A DNA stretch of 64,000 nt, taken from positions 124,001-188,000 of the forward strand of contig NZ_QRLV01000003.1 of NCBI RefSeq assembly GCF_003472385.1. The letters run 5' to 3'. Positions 50,420 through 60,100 of this stretch are shown in pieces. The translations under genes and the position numbers were made by a program. The notes beneath the pieces were generated by a model. That model did not search any database. It saw only the letters and a list, made by a program, of their open reading frames with translations, and had not been told where the DNA came from. The DNA comes from Sutterella sp. AM11-39 (GTDB lineage: Bacteria; Pseudomonadota; Gammaproteobacteria; Burkholderiales; Burkholderiaceae_F). Positions within the stretch are counted from its first letter, which is position 1, and every line of letters starts with the position of its first letter.

Positions 50420-50462
50420 TACTTTTTTGAAAGTATATACCGTAAAGGTACCTTCTTCCCAA
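50420..50462. promoter_or_regulatory. HxlR-type operator and hxlR promoter
   Basis: TACTTTTTTGAAAGTA (50420-50435) is a 6-4-6 palindrome of the TACT-N8-AGTA kind described for HxlR/YodB proteins. The minus-strand promoter TTGGGA (50457-50462), 17 nt, TATATA (50434-50439) overlaps it, suggesting autoregulation. A further AAAGTA half-site lies near 50466-50471. Confidence 0.65.
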
Positions 50463-50542
50463 AAGAAAGTATTTGATTAGAATCGTTCTCACCATGGGGA
50501 GGCGAGGCCTTCTTCGCACAACGGAATTCAATTGCCTAAAAG

Positions 50543-53113
50543 ATGCAGAAACTTCACTTTGATGTCACGGGGATGAGCTGCGCGGCTTGCTCGGCGCGCG
50601 TGGAAAAAGCCGTCAAGGCGCTCGACGGCTGCTGTAACGTCACTGTCAACCTTCTCAAAAACGACATGACGCTGGAGCTCGATGACGCCAAACTCTCGCA
50701 GGATGACGTAGTCAAGGCTGTGACGGCGGCCGGTTACGGCGCCAGCCTCCGGGATAACGACTCGAACCCCTCGGGCAAGACCAAGACTCAAAAGAAAAAC
50801 AGCCAGGCAGAGGTCCTGCAGCAGGAATTGACGGCCACGCGCAAGCGCCTCTACTGGAGCCTCTTTTTCTGCGCGCTTCTGATGGTGATCACGATGCTGC
50901 CGATGGTTGGCATCACGTTCTCCTTTTTTGAGGGAGCGCAAAAAGCGCCGGCCTTTGCCTTCACACAGCTCCTGCTGACGTTGCCGGTGCTGGTGCTCAA
51001 CAAAAACTTTTTCACGCGTGGCTTCAAGGCGCTTGTGGGGCTCGCGCCCAACATGGATTCATTGGTCGCGCTGGGTGCGACCGCCTCAATGCTCTCGGGC
51101 ATCGTGTCGCTTTACGTGATGTTGTATGCGGCGGGCGCCGGTGATTGGAGCACTGTGAGCCACCACGCTCACAATCTCTACTTCGATTCTGCCGCGATGA
51201 TTCTGACGCTTATCGGTCTGGGCAAGTATTTTGAAGCCCGAGCAAAAGCGAGAACCACGGACGCCGTCTCGCAGCTCGTAAGCCTTGTACCGGATACGGC
51301 ACGAGTCATCCGTAACGGCGAGGAAACGGAAGTGCCTGCCGACGAGGTAGCGGTGGGCGATGTCCTCGTGGTGAAAACGGGCGAGCGCATCGCAGTCGAC
51401 GGCGTGGTGATCGAGGGGCGTGCTCAGGTCGACGAGTCGGCCCTAACCGGAGAAAGTCTGCCGGTCGAAAAAGGGGCGGGCAGCAAGATTTCGGCCGCAA
51501 CGCTCATGCATTCCGGTCACATTCACGCCAAAGCCACGCGCGTGGGGGCTGACACGACGTTGGCGCAGGTGATTGCTCTGGTGGATGAAGCGACTTCCTC
51601 CAAGGCGCCTGTAGCTCGTCTTGCCGATCGCATCAGCGGCATTTTTGTGCCCGTGGTGCTTGCGATTGCGCTTGTGACAGCCCTTGTCTGGATTGCCGTG
51701 GGCGCAGATGTTGAATTCGCCATGACGCTTGCCGTGAGCGTTCTTGTAATTTCCTGCCCGTGCGCATTGGGACTCGCAACACCCACGGCCGTGATGGTGG
51801 GTACGGGACGGGCGGCGCGTCTTGGCATTCTCTTTAAATCGGCCGAAGCGCTTGAAAAGTGCAGTGGAATCAGCGCCGTGATTCTGGATAAAACCGGCAC
51901 CGTGACCGAAGGCAAACCTGTTGTGACTGACGTGCGTGTATTTGCTTCGCACCTGCGTGAGCGCGACCTTCTGAAACTCGCGGCTTCCGTTGAAGTCAAA
52001 AGCGAGCATCCCCTGGCTCAGGCGATCGTCCGAAGCGCACGTGAAAACGAAACGGGACTTTATGAAGCGAAGGACTTCGGCCAGCAGCCGGGCAGCGTTT
52101 TTGCAAAGATCAATGGCAAAAACTACTCCATTGGCAACCGTACGCTCGCACAAAACAATGTCGCTATCCTCAAGGAACTCGAAACTTTGTCCGAAGCGGG
52201 CAAGACGGCTCTCGTCGTCTGCGAAGACAACGTGCCGGTAGGCATCGTAGCCTGCGCCGATACGATCAAAAGCGACAGCGCTGAGGCTATCCGCGCCTTT
52301 AAGGCGGCGGGGCTCCGTGTGATGATGCTCACGGGGGACAACGAGCGCACGGCCAAAGCCATTGCACGAGCCGTCGGAATTGATGAGGTGGTAAGCGAAG
52401 TGCTTCCCGCCGACAAGGCCGCTGTCGTCAAACAAACGCAGCAGCAAGGAGCCCGCGTGCTGATGATCGGTGACGGCATCAACGATGCGCCCGCGCTTGC
52501 GACGGCTGACGTGGGCATGGCAATCGGTGCGGGGACTGATGTGGCGATTGAATGTGCCGACGTGGTGCTCGTCAACAGCAAACTGACCGACGCGGTGTCG
52601 GCCTATGAACTGTCGGGAGCGGTGCTTCGCAACATCAAGCAGAACCTCTTCTGGGCGTTCTTTTACAACGCTATCGGCATTCCCGTGGCAGCCGGCGTCT
52701 TCTTTACGACGCTCGGCTGGTCTCTCAACCCTATGATCGGTGCTGCGGCCATGAGCATGAGTTCCGTGTGCGTGGTGACCAACGCGCTGCGTCTGAGACG
52801 CTTTAAGCCGACGAGCAGGAATTCCTTATCATCTTTCTCAACCGTTGCTGCGGCCTACGCAGCCTACCAATTGCCTTTGGAGCAAAGGAGTAAAACCATG
52901 CAAAAAGTGATCTCGATCGAAGGCATGCACTGCCCGCACTGTTCAGGCGCCGTAACCAAGGCGCTCACAAAGCTTGCCGGCGTGACGAGTGTCGACGTGA
53001 GCCTTGAAAAGAAGTGCGCCGTGATCGAATGCGAAGAAACCGTGACCGACGACGTGCTCAAGGCCACGATCACGGATCTTGACTTTGAAGTGACCGGCAT
53101 CGAAACGAAATAA
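50543..53113 (+). CDS. copA: Copper P1B-ATPase fused to a C-terminal CopZ-like HMA domain
   Basis: 856 residues. An N-terminal HMA domain (GMSCAAC, residues 9-15) is followed by eight helices, the Cu(I)-site Cys405-Pro-Cys407, phosphorylated Asp449 in DKTGTVTEG, the HP motif SEHPLAQ, GDGINDAP, and MSMSSVCVVTNALRL in the last helix, all typical of CopA Cu(I) exporters. After the pump, residues about 785-856 are a second HMA domain (GMHCPHCSGAV) like the chaperone CopZ. A perfect AAAGGAG (52884-52890) precedes the ATG at 52898, so the 72-residue CopZ unit can probably also be made alone. Confidence 0.93.
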   Translation: MQKLHFDVTGMSCAACSARVEKAVKALDGCCNVTVNLLKNDMTLELDDAKLSQDDVVKAVTAAGYGASLRDNDSNPSGKTKTQKKNSQAEVLQQELTATRKRLYWSLFFCALLMVITMLPMVGITFSFFEGAQKAPAFAFTQLLLTLPVLVLNKNFFTRGFKALVGLAPNMDSLVALGATASMLSGIVSLYVMLYAAGAGDWSTVSHHAHNLYFDSAAMILTLIGLGKYFEARAKARTTDAVSQLVSLVPDTARVIRNGEETEVPADEVAVGDVLVVKTGERIAVDGVVIEGRAQVDESALTGESLPVEKGAGSKISAATLMHSGHIHAKATRVGADTTLAQVIALVDEATSSKAPVARLADRISGIFVPVVLAIALVTALVWIAVGADVEFAMTLAVSVLVISCPCALGLATPTAVMVGTGRAARLGILFKSAEALEKCSGISAVILDKTGTVTEGKPVVTDVRVFASHLRERDLLKLAASVEVKSEHPLAQAIVRSARENETGLYEAKDFGQQPGSVFAKINGKNYSIGNRTLAQNNVAILKELETLSEAGKTALVVCEDNVPVGIVACADTIKSDSAEAIRAFKAAGLRVMMLTGDNERTAKAIARAVGIDEVVSEVLPADKAAVVKQTQQQGARVLMIGDGINDAPALATADVGMAIGAGTDVAIECADVVLVNSKLTDAVSAYELSGAVLRNIKQNLFWAFFYNAIGIPVAAGVFFTTLGWSLNPMIGAAAMSMSSVCVVTNALRLRRFKPTSRNSLSSFSTVAAAYAAYQLPLEQRSKTMQKVISIEGMHCPHCSGAVTKALTKLAGVTSVDVSLEKKCAVIECEETVTDDVLKATITDLDFEVTGIETK
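52898..53113 (+). CDS. CopZ-like copper chaperone, internal in-frame start within copA
   Basis: 72 residues from ATG 52898, 7 nt after AAAGGAG. HMA fold with metal loop GMHCPHC, then GVTSVDVSLEKKCAVIECEE and DLDFEVTGI. It is in the same frame as copA, so it is either only the C-terminal domain of the pump or additionally a separate chaperone; the strong ribosome site favours separate production. Confidence 0.6.
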   Translation: MQKVISIEGMHCPHCSGAVTKALTKLAGVTSVDVSLEKKCAVIECEETVTDDVLKATITDLDFEVTGIETK

Positions 53114-53143
53114 CGGCGTTTTGATTTCCGCAGAAACGATCTC

Positions 53144-53184
53144 AACGGACGACAGTTCCTCAAAACGACTGCCGTCCGTTTTCG
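53144..53184 (+). terminator. Terminator after copA
   Basis: AACGGACG-A-CAGT pairs with ACTG-C-CGTCCGTT (one mismatch), followed by TTTTCG. Confidence 0.75.
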
Positions 53185-53210
53185 CATCCGTTTCAATCAA
53201 GACGCTCAAA

Positions 53211-53245
53211 GAAAACGCCTCAAATTGCGGTGCAACTTGAGGCGT
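53211..53245 (-). terminator. Terminator after the DUF401 gene
   Basis: ACGCCTCAA (53215-53223) and TTGAGGCGT (53237-53245) form a perfect 9-bp stem; TTTTC follows on the minus strand. Confidence 0.8.
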
Positions 53246-53272
53246 CTAAAACCTTGGAAAGACTCAGTGTAA

Positions 53273-54508
53273 CTAACCGGCCCAGGTGAGATAGCTGTAT
53301 GCCGAAAAGACCCCGAGCAGCAATGCTTCGGCTACGATCACCGGAACGAGGGTCTTGAAGAAATCCGCCTTGAAGTAGTCAAGTGACACAATGAGGCACA
53401 CGTGCGTGGGCGTGATCATCTGACCGCCGACACCGAAAACGAGAGCGACGCCCACGAGATCCAGAGAACCCGCAGGAGCCAGGAGTGCCACGATCGGCAT
53501 GACGATGGCCACATGGCCCTGAGACATGCCGGTCAGAACGCCGATCAGGAAGCTCAGGCCCGCGATGATGACGGGAGTGGGAAGAGGAGCGGCCTTGAAG
53601 CTTTCGACGACCTGACCCAGAACGCCCGTGACGTCAAGCAGCTGGATGAAGAAAAGAATGCAGGTGACGTCGCGCAGCAGCTTCCATTCGATGGCGCCGA
53701 TGAAGATATCCTTGATCGGAACGGCGCGGTTGGTGCCCATCAGCACGAAGACCATGGCGGCGGCCACCACGCCCATGGAGACGGCTGCACCGATGCCGCC
53801 GAAAACCATCAGAAGGAAGACGGCCGCCACGGGCAGAATCGAAAGCCAGAAGTCCATGCGGTTGCGTGCGAGATCAAAGTCCGGGTCTTCACTCATATTC
53901 TGGGCGCGCAGGTCTTCGAACTTCATCGGACGCACGAACATCAGCCAGCCGATGGCAAACATCAGAGCCGTCACCCAAACAAGGTGAATAATCACGTCGC
54001 CCACACCCACGCCCACGATCGAGCAGGCAAGAATCATGCCCGGAATGATGGGACTTGAGAATTCAAAGATGTGACGGAACCAGAAGTTAATCGTTGCCTT
54101 CTGTTCTGCCGTGATCGTCATGCCCTTGGAAGCGTTGTCGACGATCGGCGCTGAGAAGCGAGCGCCGCCCACGGAAGGCAACAATCCCAGGAAGGCCGGC
54201 ATCACCGCCATCGTCACCTTAGTGGAGTGAATCAGGTGGTTGAGGTACTGCACCATGCCCTTGAGGCAGCCACTCTTGCGAAGTTCGATTTCAAGGCACA
54301 CCACGAAATAGAGAGCAAAGAGCAGGTCGTAGGTGCGCTGCATGGTGAACATTTGCTTGGCGGCTTCACCGAGCAGGGGGATTTCCGGCTTGACGGCGAC
54401 CCAGATGAGCAGGCCGCCCGCCAGAATGGCCGGACCGATGGGAACTTTCTTGCGAAGCGCCACGATGATGAGGAGCATCGCAAGGGCAAGAACGACAAAG
54501 ATATTCAT
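53273..54508 (-). CDS. DUF401-family membrane permease
   Basis: 411 residues from the ATG at 54506-54508; a GTG at 54532 adds eight residues. About eleven membrane helices with two related halves; conserved-looking loops PSVGGARFSAPIVD and TGMSQGHVAIVMPIVALLAP resemble the ion-transporter (GntP/DctM-like) fold used by DUF401 proteins. The substrate is unknown, probably a small organic anion. Monocistronic, with its own terminator. Confidence 0.8.
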   Translation of the reverse strand: MNIFVVLALAMLLIIVALRKKVPIGPAILAGGLLIWVAVKPEIPLLGEAAKQMFTMQRTYDLLFALYFVVCLEIELRKSGCLKGMVQYLNHLIHSTKVTMAVMPAFLGLLPSVGGARFSAPIVDNASKGMTITAEQKATINFWFRHIFEFSSPIIPGMILACSIVGVGVGDVIIHLVWVTALMFAIGWLMFVRPMKFEDLRAQNMSEDPDFDLARNRMDFWLSILPVAAVFLLMVFGGIGAAVSMGVVAAAMVFVLMGTNRAVPIKDIFIGAIEWKLLRDVTCILFFIQLLDVTGVLGQVVESFKAAPLPTPVIIAGLSFLIGVLTGMSQGHVAIVMPIVALLAPAGSLDLVGVALVFGVGGQMITPTHVCLIVSLDYFKADFFKTLVPVIVAEALLLGVFSAYSYLTWAG

Positions 54509-54704
54509 GTTCAAAAAAGCCCCGAAGGGCACCGAAAAGCAACAGTAAGGTCGATTGTACGCCTCGTCGGGCGGTTTCCGTACTGAGAGGCATTTCTATA
54601 GCGCGGCGCTTCTGAGGCCTATTGCGATGGTGTTAGCAAATCGAGGGAAACAAAACGCCCGAGACCGTTGCCGGCGCTCGGGCGGTTGATGCAATGGCTT
54701 TCCG

Positions 54705-55640
54705 TCAGAAGCTGACTCGCTTGGTCGGTACGCCCGCTGCCGTGCGTGTGGCCTCGAAAAAATCCTGCGGGAGGTCGGCAGCGGCCTTGATGTTCATCGG
54801 ATCGTGTTCGAGGGTTTGCGCAGGCTCAAACATGCCGTCAACGTTGAGCGGCTCTGTGCCGTTCATGAGGCCCTCAGGAACGCGCCTGACCTGCGTGCGG
54901 GCAAACGTTTCGACAAACGAGCCGCGCTTGGCGATGTTCGCAAAGAGTGTCGCGGGCACATCGCCCAATGCGCTTTCGGCAAAGGTACGGTCAAAGATGC
55001 GCGCATGAGTGTTGGTGCTGAAAAGCTCCGCCGGAATCGTGTGCAGCATCTTGCAGCCCATGAAGGCTTCCGAGAAGTCTTCGGCCTGAAGGTTGGCCGT
55101 AAAAAGCTGCCGGCTTACGTGTGCCAGGCCGCTTAAGGCAAACACGCCCGTGAACGTCCGCGCGTAGATGAGCGGAAAAAAGAGGGATTCGGGAACTTCG
55201 GTTAATGCCGTAAGGCCTGCAAAGGTCCCCGAGAGCGCCACCAGATGCGTGTTGTGCGCAAAAAGCGATGAGACCAGATGCGTCAACTGCCGCGGAGGCT
55301 TGATCGGGTTCCAGATGTGGCCCGCCGTGCTGAGCATCCCCGTGGCGTCGTTGTACAAAGCGGGAATGGGCGAGATGATCGCCGTCGTCTGTTCGGGCAG
55401 AATGAGCGTGGCGGCGGGCATCGAGCCGCCGAAGTCGATTTCCAGTCGATGCGTGCCCGGCATGGGGTGATATTCAAGCACGGTGCTCGAAATGGGCTCG
55501 CGGTGATGATGTGAGGTCTCGCCGTCAAACGTCACAGACACTTGGCGTAGCGACGGAGCGATCGTGTTGCCGGCGGGAATGCGCAGCGTGACGAGACGAT
55601 CGCGTTTGCCGACGGTGATTTCTGCGACAAACTTGGTCAT
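54705..55640 (-). CDS. Leucine-rich-repeat protein, second gene of a two-gene operon
   Basis: 311 residues. The first 100 residues are beta-rich and resemble the PKD-like module of the upstream protein. From about residue 125 there are roughly 22-25-residue repeats of the form xIPxxLFxxNxxxxxFxxTFxxxxxL (for example VPESLFFPLIYARTFTGVF, IPAELFSTNTHARIFDRTF, VPATLFANIAKRGSFVETF), like leucine-rich surface-protein repeats common in gut bacteria. No signal peptide or anchor is seen. Its ATG overlaps the TGA of the preceding gene (ATGA), so it is translationally coupled. Function unknown. Confidence 0.65.
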   Translation of the reverse strand: MTKFVAEITVGKRDRLVTLRIPAGNTIAPSLRQVSVTFDGETSHHHREPISSTVLEYHPMPGTHRLEIDFGGSMPAATLILPEQTTAIISPIPALYNDATGMLSTAGHIWNPIKPPRQLTHLVSSLFAHNTHLVALSGTFAGLTALTEVPESLFFPLIYARTFTGVFALSGLAHVSRQLFTANLQAEDFSEAFMGCKMLHTIPAELFSTNTHARIFDRTFAESALGDVPATLFANIAKRGSFVETFARTQVRRVPEGLMNGTEPLNVDGMFEPAQTLEHDPMNIKAAADLPQDFFEATRTAAGVPTKRVSF

Positions 55641-57088
55641 GCTGCAGTCTCCTGGTTACGGTCAGAGGTTTCGGTTGTCGCCTCACCCGCAAAGCAGTCG
55701 TAGCGTGGTAAACGAGGCGAAGCGAGATAACTGGCGGGAAGCGCCTTGAGGCTCTTACAAAAGGCAAACATGCCGTCGGTGCACTTCAAATCGGGGAGCA
55801 TCGAGACGATGCCGTCGGCGACGTCGGTAAGCTGCACGCAGCCCGCGAAGGCCTGCTCGAGATTGACGATCGTCGGATTGTTGGCAAAGAGATCCTCGGG
55901 AATGCTTCTGAGTTCTCGGCGGTCGGCCGCCCAACCGCAGAAGTCGCCCAAGGTTTCGACGGTGCGCGGGTGGAAAGCGGGAAGCGCATTGTGTATGGCC
56001 GTGACGGCTCTGCCCAAGCGGAAGGGGCGAACCTCTTCGCCTGCCGTGTAGTGCAGTTTCACGCGATAGACTCCCGGCTGCGCGTAGGTGTGCGAAAGCG
56101 CATCGGTGCTGTTCCAGTCGATGCGCTCGACAGCTCCGTCGCCCCATTCGACGAAAAGGTCGCCCTCGAGCTCCAGATCAATGGGGTAAAAGAGCACGAT
56201 GGGTTCGGATGAGAGTGGCGCGGCGTGCCAATCGAACTCAAAGCACGGGTCGGCAAGATTGGCGTGCGGGCGAATCCAGCCCGCTTCCTGTCGACGCCCT
56301 TTGTCGCACCATGCAAACAGGCGGGGCGCAGCGCCCAGCATGAAGCCTTCCAGGCACACCGGCAAATTCTTCTTGTCGCCGAACGGATTGTCGACGTCGC
56401 GCAGCGAACTGCAGTGCGCAAAAGTCTCTTCGCACAGCGAAAGAGTGAGCGCGTGACGCAGCAGGCCGTATGGAATGGCCGTAAGTTGGCTGTGGGCAAA
56501 CGTGCGCGCAAGGCTCTTTATGGACTTGCATGGTGAAAAGAGCGACACCGGAACGGTCTTGAGCGACACCCCCATGAAAGCTTCGTCGAAAAAGGCCAGA
56601 TTGGGGTTGTTCGCGAGAAAATCCGGGCAAATGAAATTCAATGGCGATCGTCCCGTTTTGGGATTCATCGCAAAAAGCGGCGGCAGGGTGTCTGAGGGCT
56701 CGGGACGGCCTTCCGGATCCGATTCGCCCATGGTGAGCGTCGGCAAGGCGGTTGAGACGCTCACTGTTTGATAGGGCAGTTTTTTTAGCGGCAAAAAACC
56801 CGAAGGTGTTGTCACCGTTATGGTGCGCTTGCCGTCTTCAGCGTAGCGGTGCGAGCAGCTGCTCGTCGGCATGATGTCCTCGCCCGAAACAATCTCCGCG
56901 ACGGAGTCGGACGACATTGCGACATCGGCAACCGTTACGTTGCCGTCTCCCCAGTCGATGCGAATGTCTCCGATGTGCTCGGCAGCAAACTGCGGCACGG
57001 CGAAGAACTCGATTGCGATCACTTCATCCTTGGGACAGATGACGGTGAAGACAAAGGGTTGAGGCGAAGAGATGCGAGAGGCGGACAT
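55637..57088 (-). CDS. PKD-like/leucine-rich-repeat protein, first gene of the operon
   Basis: 483 residues. Two PKD-like beta domains are visible: DIRIDWGDGNVTVAD with a later SHRYAEDGKRTITV (residues about 40-110), and LFVEWGDGAVERIDW with SHTYAQPGVYRVKLHY (about 312-350). Each is followed by leucine-rich repeats such as VPVSLFSPCKSIKSLARTFAH, IPYGLLRHALTLSLCEETFAH and IPEDLFANNPTIVNLEQAFAG. No signal peptide, so export, if any, is by an unrecognised route. The duplicated PKD-LRR order suggests internal duplication, and the partner gene looks like a third copy. Function unknown. Confidence 0.65.
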   Translation of the reverse strand: MSASRISSPQPFVFTVICPKDEVIAIEFFAVPQFAAEHIGDIRIDWGDGNVTVADVAMSSDSVAEIVSGEDIMPTSSCSHRYAEDGKRTITVTTPSGFLPLKKLPYQTVSVSTALPTLTMGESDPEGRPEPSDTLPPLFAMNPKTGRSPLNFICPDFLANNPNLAFFDEAFMGVSLKTVPVSLFSPCKSIKSLARTFAHSQLTAIPYGLLRHALTLSLCEETFAHCSSLRDVDNPFGDKKNLPVCLEGFMLGAAPRLFAWCDKGRRQEAGWIRPHANLADPCFEFDWHAAPLSSEPIVLFYPIDLELEGDLFVEWGDGAVERIDWNSTDALSHTYAQPGVYRVKLHYTAGEEVRPFRLGRAVTAIHNALPAFHPRTVETLGDFCGWAADRRELRSIPEDLFANNPTIVNLEQAFAGCVQLTDVADGIVSMLPDLKCTDGMFAFCKSLKALPASYLASPRLPRYDCFAGEATTETSDRNQETAA

Positions 57089-57173
57089 CGTTTTATTCTG
57101 TGAAATGACGCGCCCAATTGTACCGCAGCGCTCATCGGCTCAAGAAAGAGCGCTGCGGCGGATTGCTTGAGAC
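57089..57173 (-). promoter_or_regulatory. Dyad and promoter-like sequence upstream of the LRR operon
   Basis: CCGCAGCGCTC (57123-57133) and GAGCGCTGCGG (57148-57158) form a perfect 11-bp inverted repeat with a 14-nt loop. On the minus strand the loop contains TTGAGC and the dyad is followed by TACAAT, so a -35/-10 pair spaced by 15 nt is embedded in it. It could be mfd's terminator stem (no U-tract) or an operator. Confidence 0.5.
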
Positions 57174-60100
57174 TCAAGGCCGCTTTTCGGGCGGCAGGCT
57201 TTCCAACAGCGCGTTGACGATCGTGCGGACGTTTTGAACCCTCGTGACGGCGTTTTCGGAATTGACCGTCATCTTGAGTCGCGTGAACGTGCCCGGCAGC
57301 ACGCGCAGGTCTCGGCGCTTTTGCAGCAGCGCAAACATCACGGCCGGATCGAACATGGTCTTTTGAGCGAAGGTAAAGACGATGGCTTGTTCGGCCGCAT
57401 CGATCTTGCGGATGCCGATGGCGGCGCACTCGATGCGCAGACGGTGAACAGCCAGAAGCGTCTTTGCGGCAGGCACGGGCATCCCGAAGCGATCCGTGAG
57501 ATCGTCGGTGCACTCGCCGAGCTCTTCGAGCGTCTGGGCAGCGGCCAATTGCTTGTAAAGCGACAGACGCGTGCCGACGTCGGGCACGTAGTCGTCGGGC
57601 AGCAATGCCGGCAGATGCAGGTTGATTTCAGTGAGCGTCTCAAAGGGTGAGTCAAAGGTCGGCTCTTCGCCGCGGCGAAGCGAATCGACGGCGCGCTTGA
57701 GCATCTGCGTATAGAGCTCAAAGCCCACCTGCGCCATTTCGCCCGATTGTTCGTCACCGAGAACTTCACCCGCGCCTCGGATTTCCAGGTCGTGCATGGA
57801 AAGGTAAAAGCCGCTTCCGAGCTCTTCGAGATTTTGGATGGCTTCAAGTCGCCGTTCGGCGTTCTTCGTAATCGCCCCTTCGTCGGGAATGAGCAGGTAC
57901 GCGTAGGCCTGATGGTGACTACGTCCGACGCGGCCTCGCAGCTGGTGCAGTTGTGCGAGCCCGAACTTGTCGGCGCGGTGCATGATGATCGTGTTGGCAA
58001 TCGGAATGTCGATGCCCGTCTCGATGATGGTTGTGCAGACGAGCACATTGAACTCGCGCCGGTAGAACTCGCGCATGACGCGCTCGAGTTCTCGCTCGCT
58101 CATTTGGCCGTGGGCAATGCCAATGCGCGCTTCCGGAATCAGCTCTCGGAGCATCTCGGCGCGGGCCTGAATGGTATCCACGTCGTTATGAAGGAAATAC
58201 ACCTGTCCGCCGCGCTTGAGTTCGCGGATAACGGCCTCTCGAATCAGCGCCTTGGATTCGCGGCGCACGAAAGTCTTGATCGCGAGGCGCTTTTGCGGTG
58301 CCGTGGCAATCACCGAGAAGTCGCGGATGCCCTCAAGGCTCATCGCCAGCGTTCGGGGAATCGGAGTGGCGGTGAGCGTCAAAACGTCGACTTCCGCGCG
58401 CAGGCTCTTTAAGCGTTCCTTCTGTCGAACGCCGAAGCGGTGTTCTTCGTCGATCACAACGAGCCCGAGACGTTTGAATTTGACCGATTCGCTCAAAAGC
58501 TTGTGCGTGCCGATGACGACGTCGACCGTGCCGGTTTCAAGACCTTCGATCGTCTGGGCCGTCTGCTTGGAGGTGCGGAAGCGCGAGAGCTCAGCGACTT
58601 TCACGGGCCAGGCTGCAAAGCGGTCCTTGAAGGTCTGGGCGTGCTGTTCGGCAAGAAGCGTCGTCGGGCAGAGGATCGCGACCTGTTTGCCGTTCATGAC
58701 GGCGATGAAGGCAGCGCGCAGGGCCACTTCGGTCTTTCCGAAGCCCACGTCGCCGCATACGAGTCGGTCCATAGGACGGCCCGAGTGCATGTCATTGATG
58801 ACGGCGGCGATGGCAGCGGCCTGATCGGGCGTTTCCTCAAAGGCAAAGCCTTCGCAGAAAGCCTGATAATCCGACGATTCCGTTTCAAACGCAAAGCCCT
58901 GCTTGGCTTCGCGCATGGCGTAAAGGTGCAAGAGTTCGGCAGCGGTGTCGCGCACTTTCAGCGCCGCCTTTTTGCGGGCCTTTTCCCAGTCGCCGCGCCC
59001 GAGGTTGTTGAGCGGCGCGTGCTCGCTGTCGGCACCCGTATAGCGACTGATGAGGTTGAGTTGCGAGACCGGCACGAACAGCTTGGCGTCGTTGGCATAG
59101 TCGATGCGTACGAATTCGGCGGGACCTTCTTCGGTGGAGATCGTTTCCAGCCCGTGGTATCGGCCTACGCCGTGGGCGGCGTGCACGACCGGATCGCCCT
59201 CGCGCAGTTCGCTCACGTCGCGAATGATCGCTTCGACGTTGGTGGTGCGGCTGTGTCCGCGGCGGCGAATGACCGCTTTCGTGTTGTAGAGCTCGGACTC
59301 GGTGACGACCACCAGGCCCGACTCTTCGAGCACAAAGCCGCCCGAGAGCGGCCCTACGGCAATCGAAAGGGGCTCCGTGCCGTTTACGAAAGCCGCAAAG
59401 GATTCGACGAGTTCCGGTTCGCGCACGCCGTCGCGCAGCAGTTCCTGCAGACGCGCCGCACGACCCGAGCCTGTTGCGACGATAAGAATGCGTTTTTTCT
59501 CAATGCGGCACTTTGCGATGAAGTCCTTCAACTTGGCGGCCGGATCCTTAGCCGATCGCTCGATCGTAAGCGGTGTATCGATGCCTGTTTCGGGGGCTTT
59601 GAGAGAAATGCGGCCGAAGGGCGCAATGGCATCGAAAAAGTCGTCAGCCTTGTCAAAGAGCTTTTCGGGGGCAAGCGCCGGTCTTTGCGCATCGTGCGAG
59701 AGAAACTTGTAGCGCTCCTGCGTTTGACGCATGAAGGCGTCGATGGCGTCTCGCGTTTCACCCAAAGTGATGAATAGAGCATTGTCCGGAAGATAATCGG
59801 CAAGCGTTCCCGTCGACTCGAAAAAGAGGGGCAGATAGTATTCGATGCCCGGAGAGCAGATCCCCGTGCCCACGTCAACGTACACCGGGCACTTGTTGGG
59901 GTCGCCCGGGAAAGCTGCGCGCCAGGCGGCACGGAACCGATTGCGGGATTCTTCGTCAAAAGCAAATTCGTGACCGGGCAGAATGCGCACGCGATCAACG
60001 TTTCCGGTGCTGCGCTGCGAGTCGGGATCGAAACTGCGGATCGCGTCTATCTCGTCGTCAAAGAGGTCTAGACGAAGCGGGGCTTCGGTGCCCATCGGAA

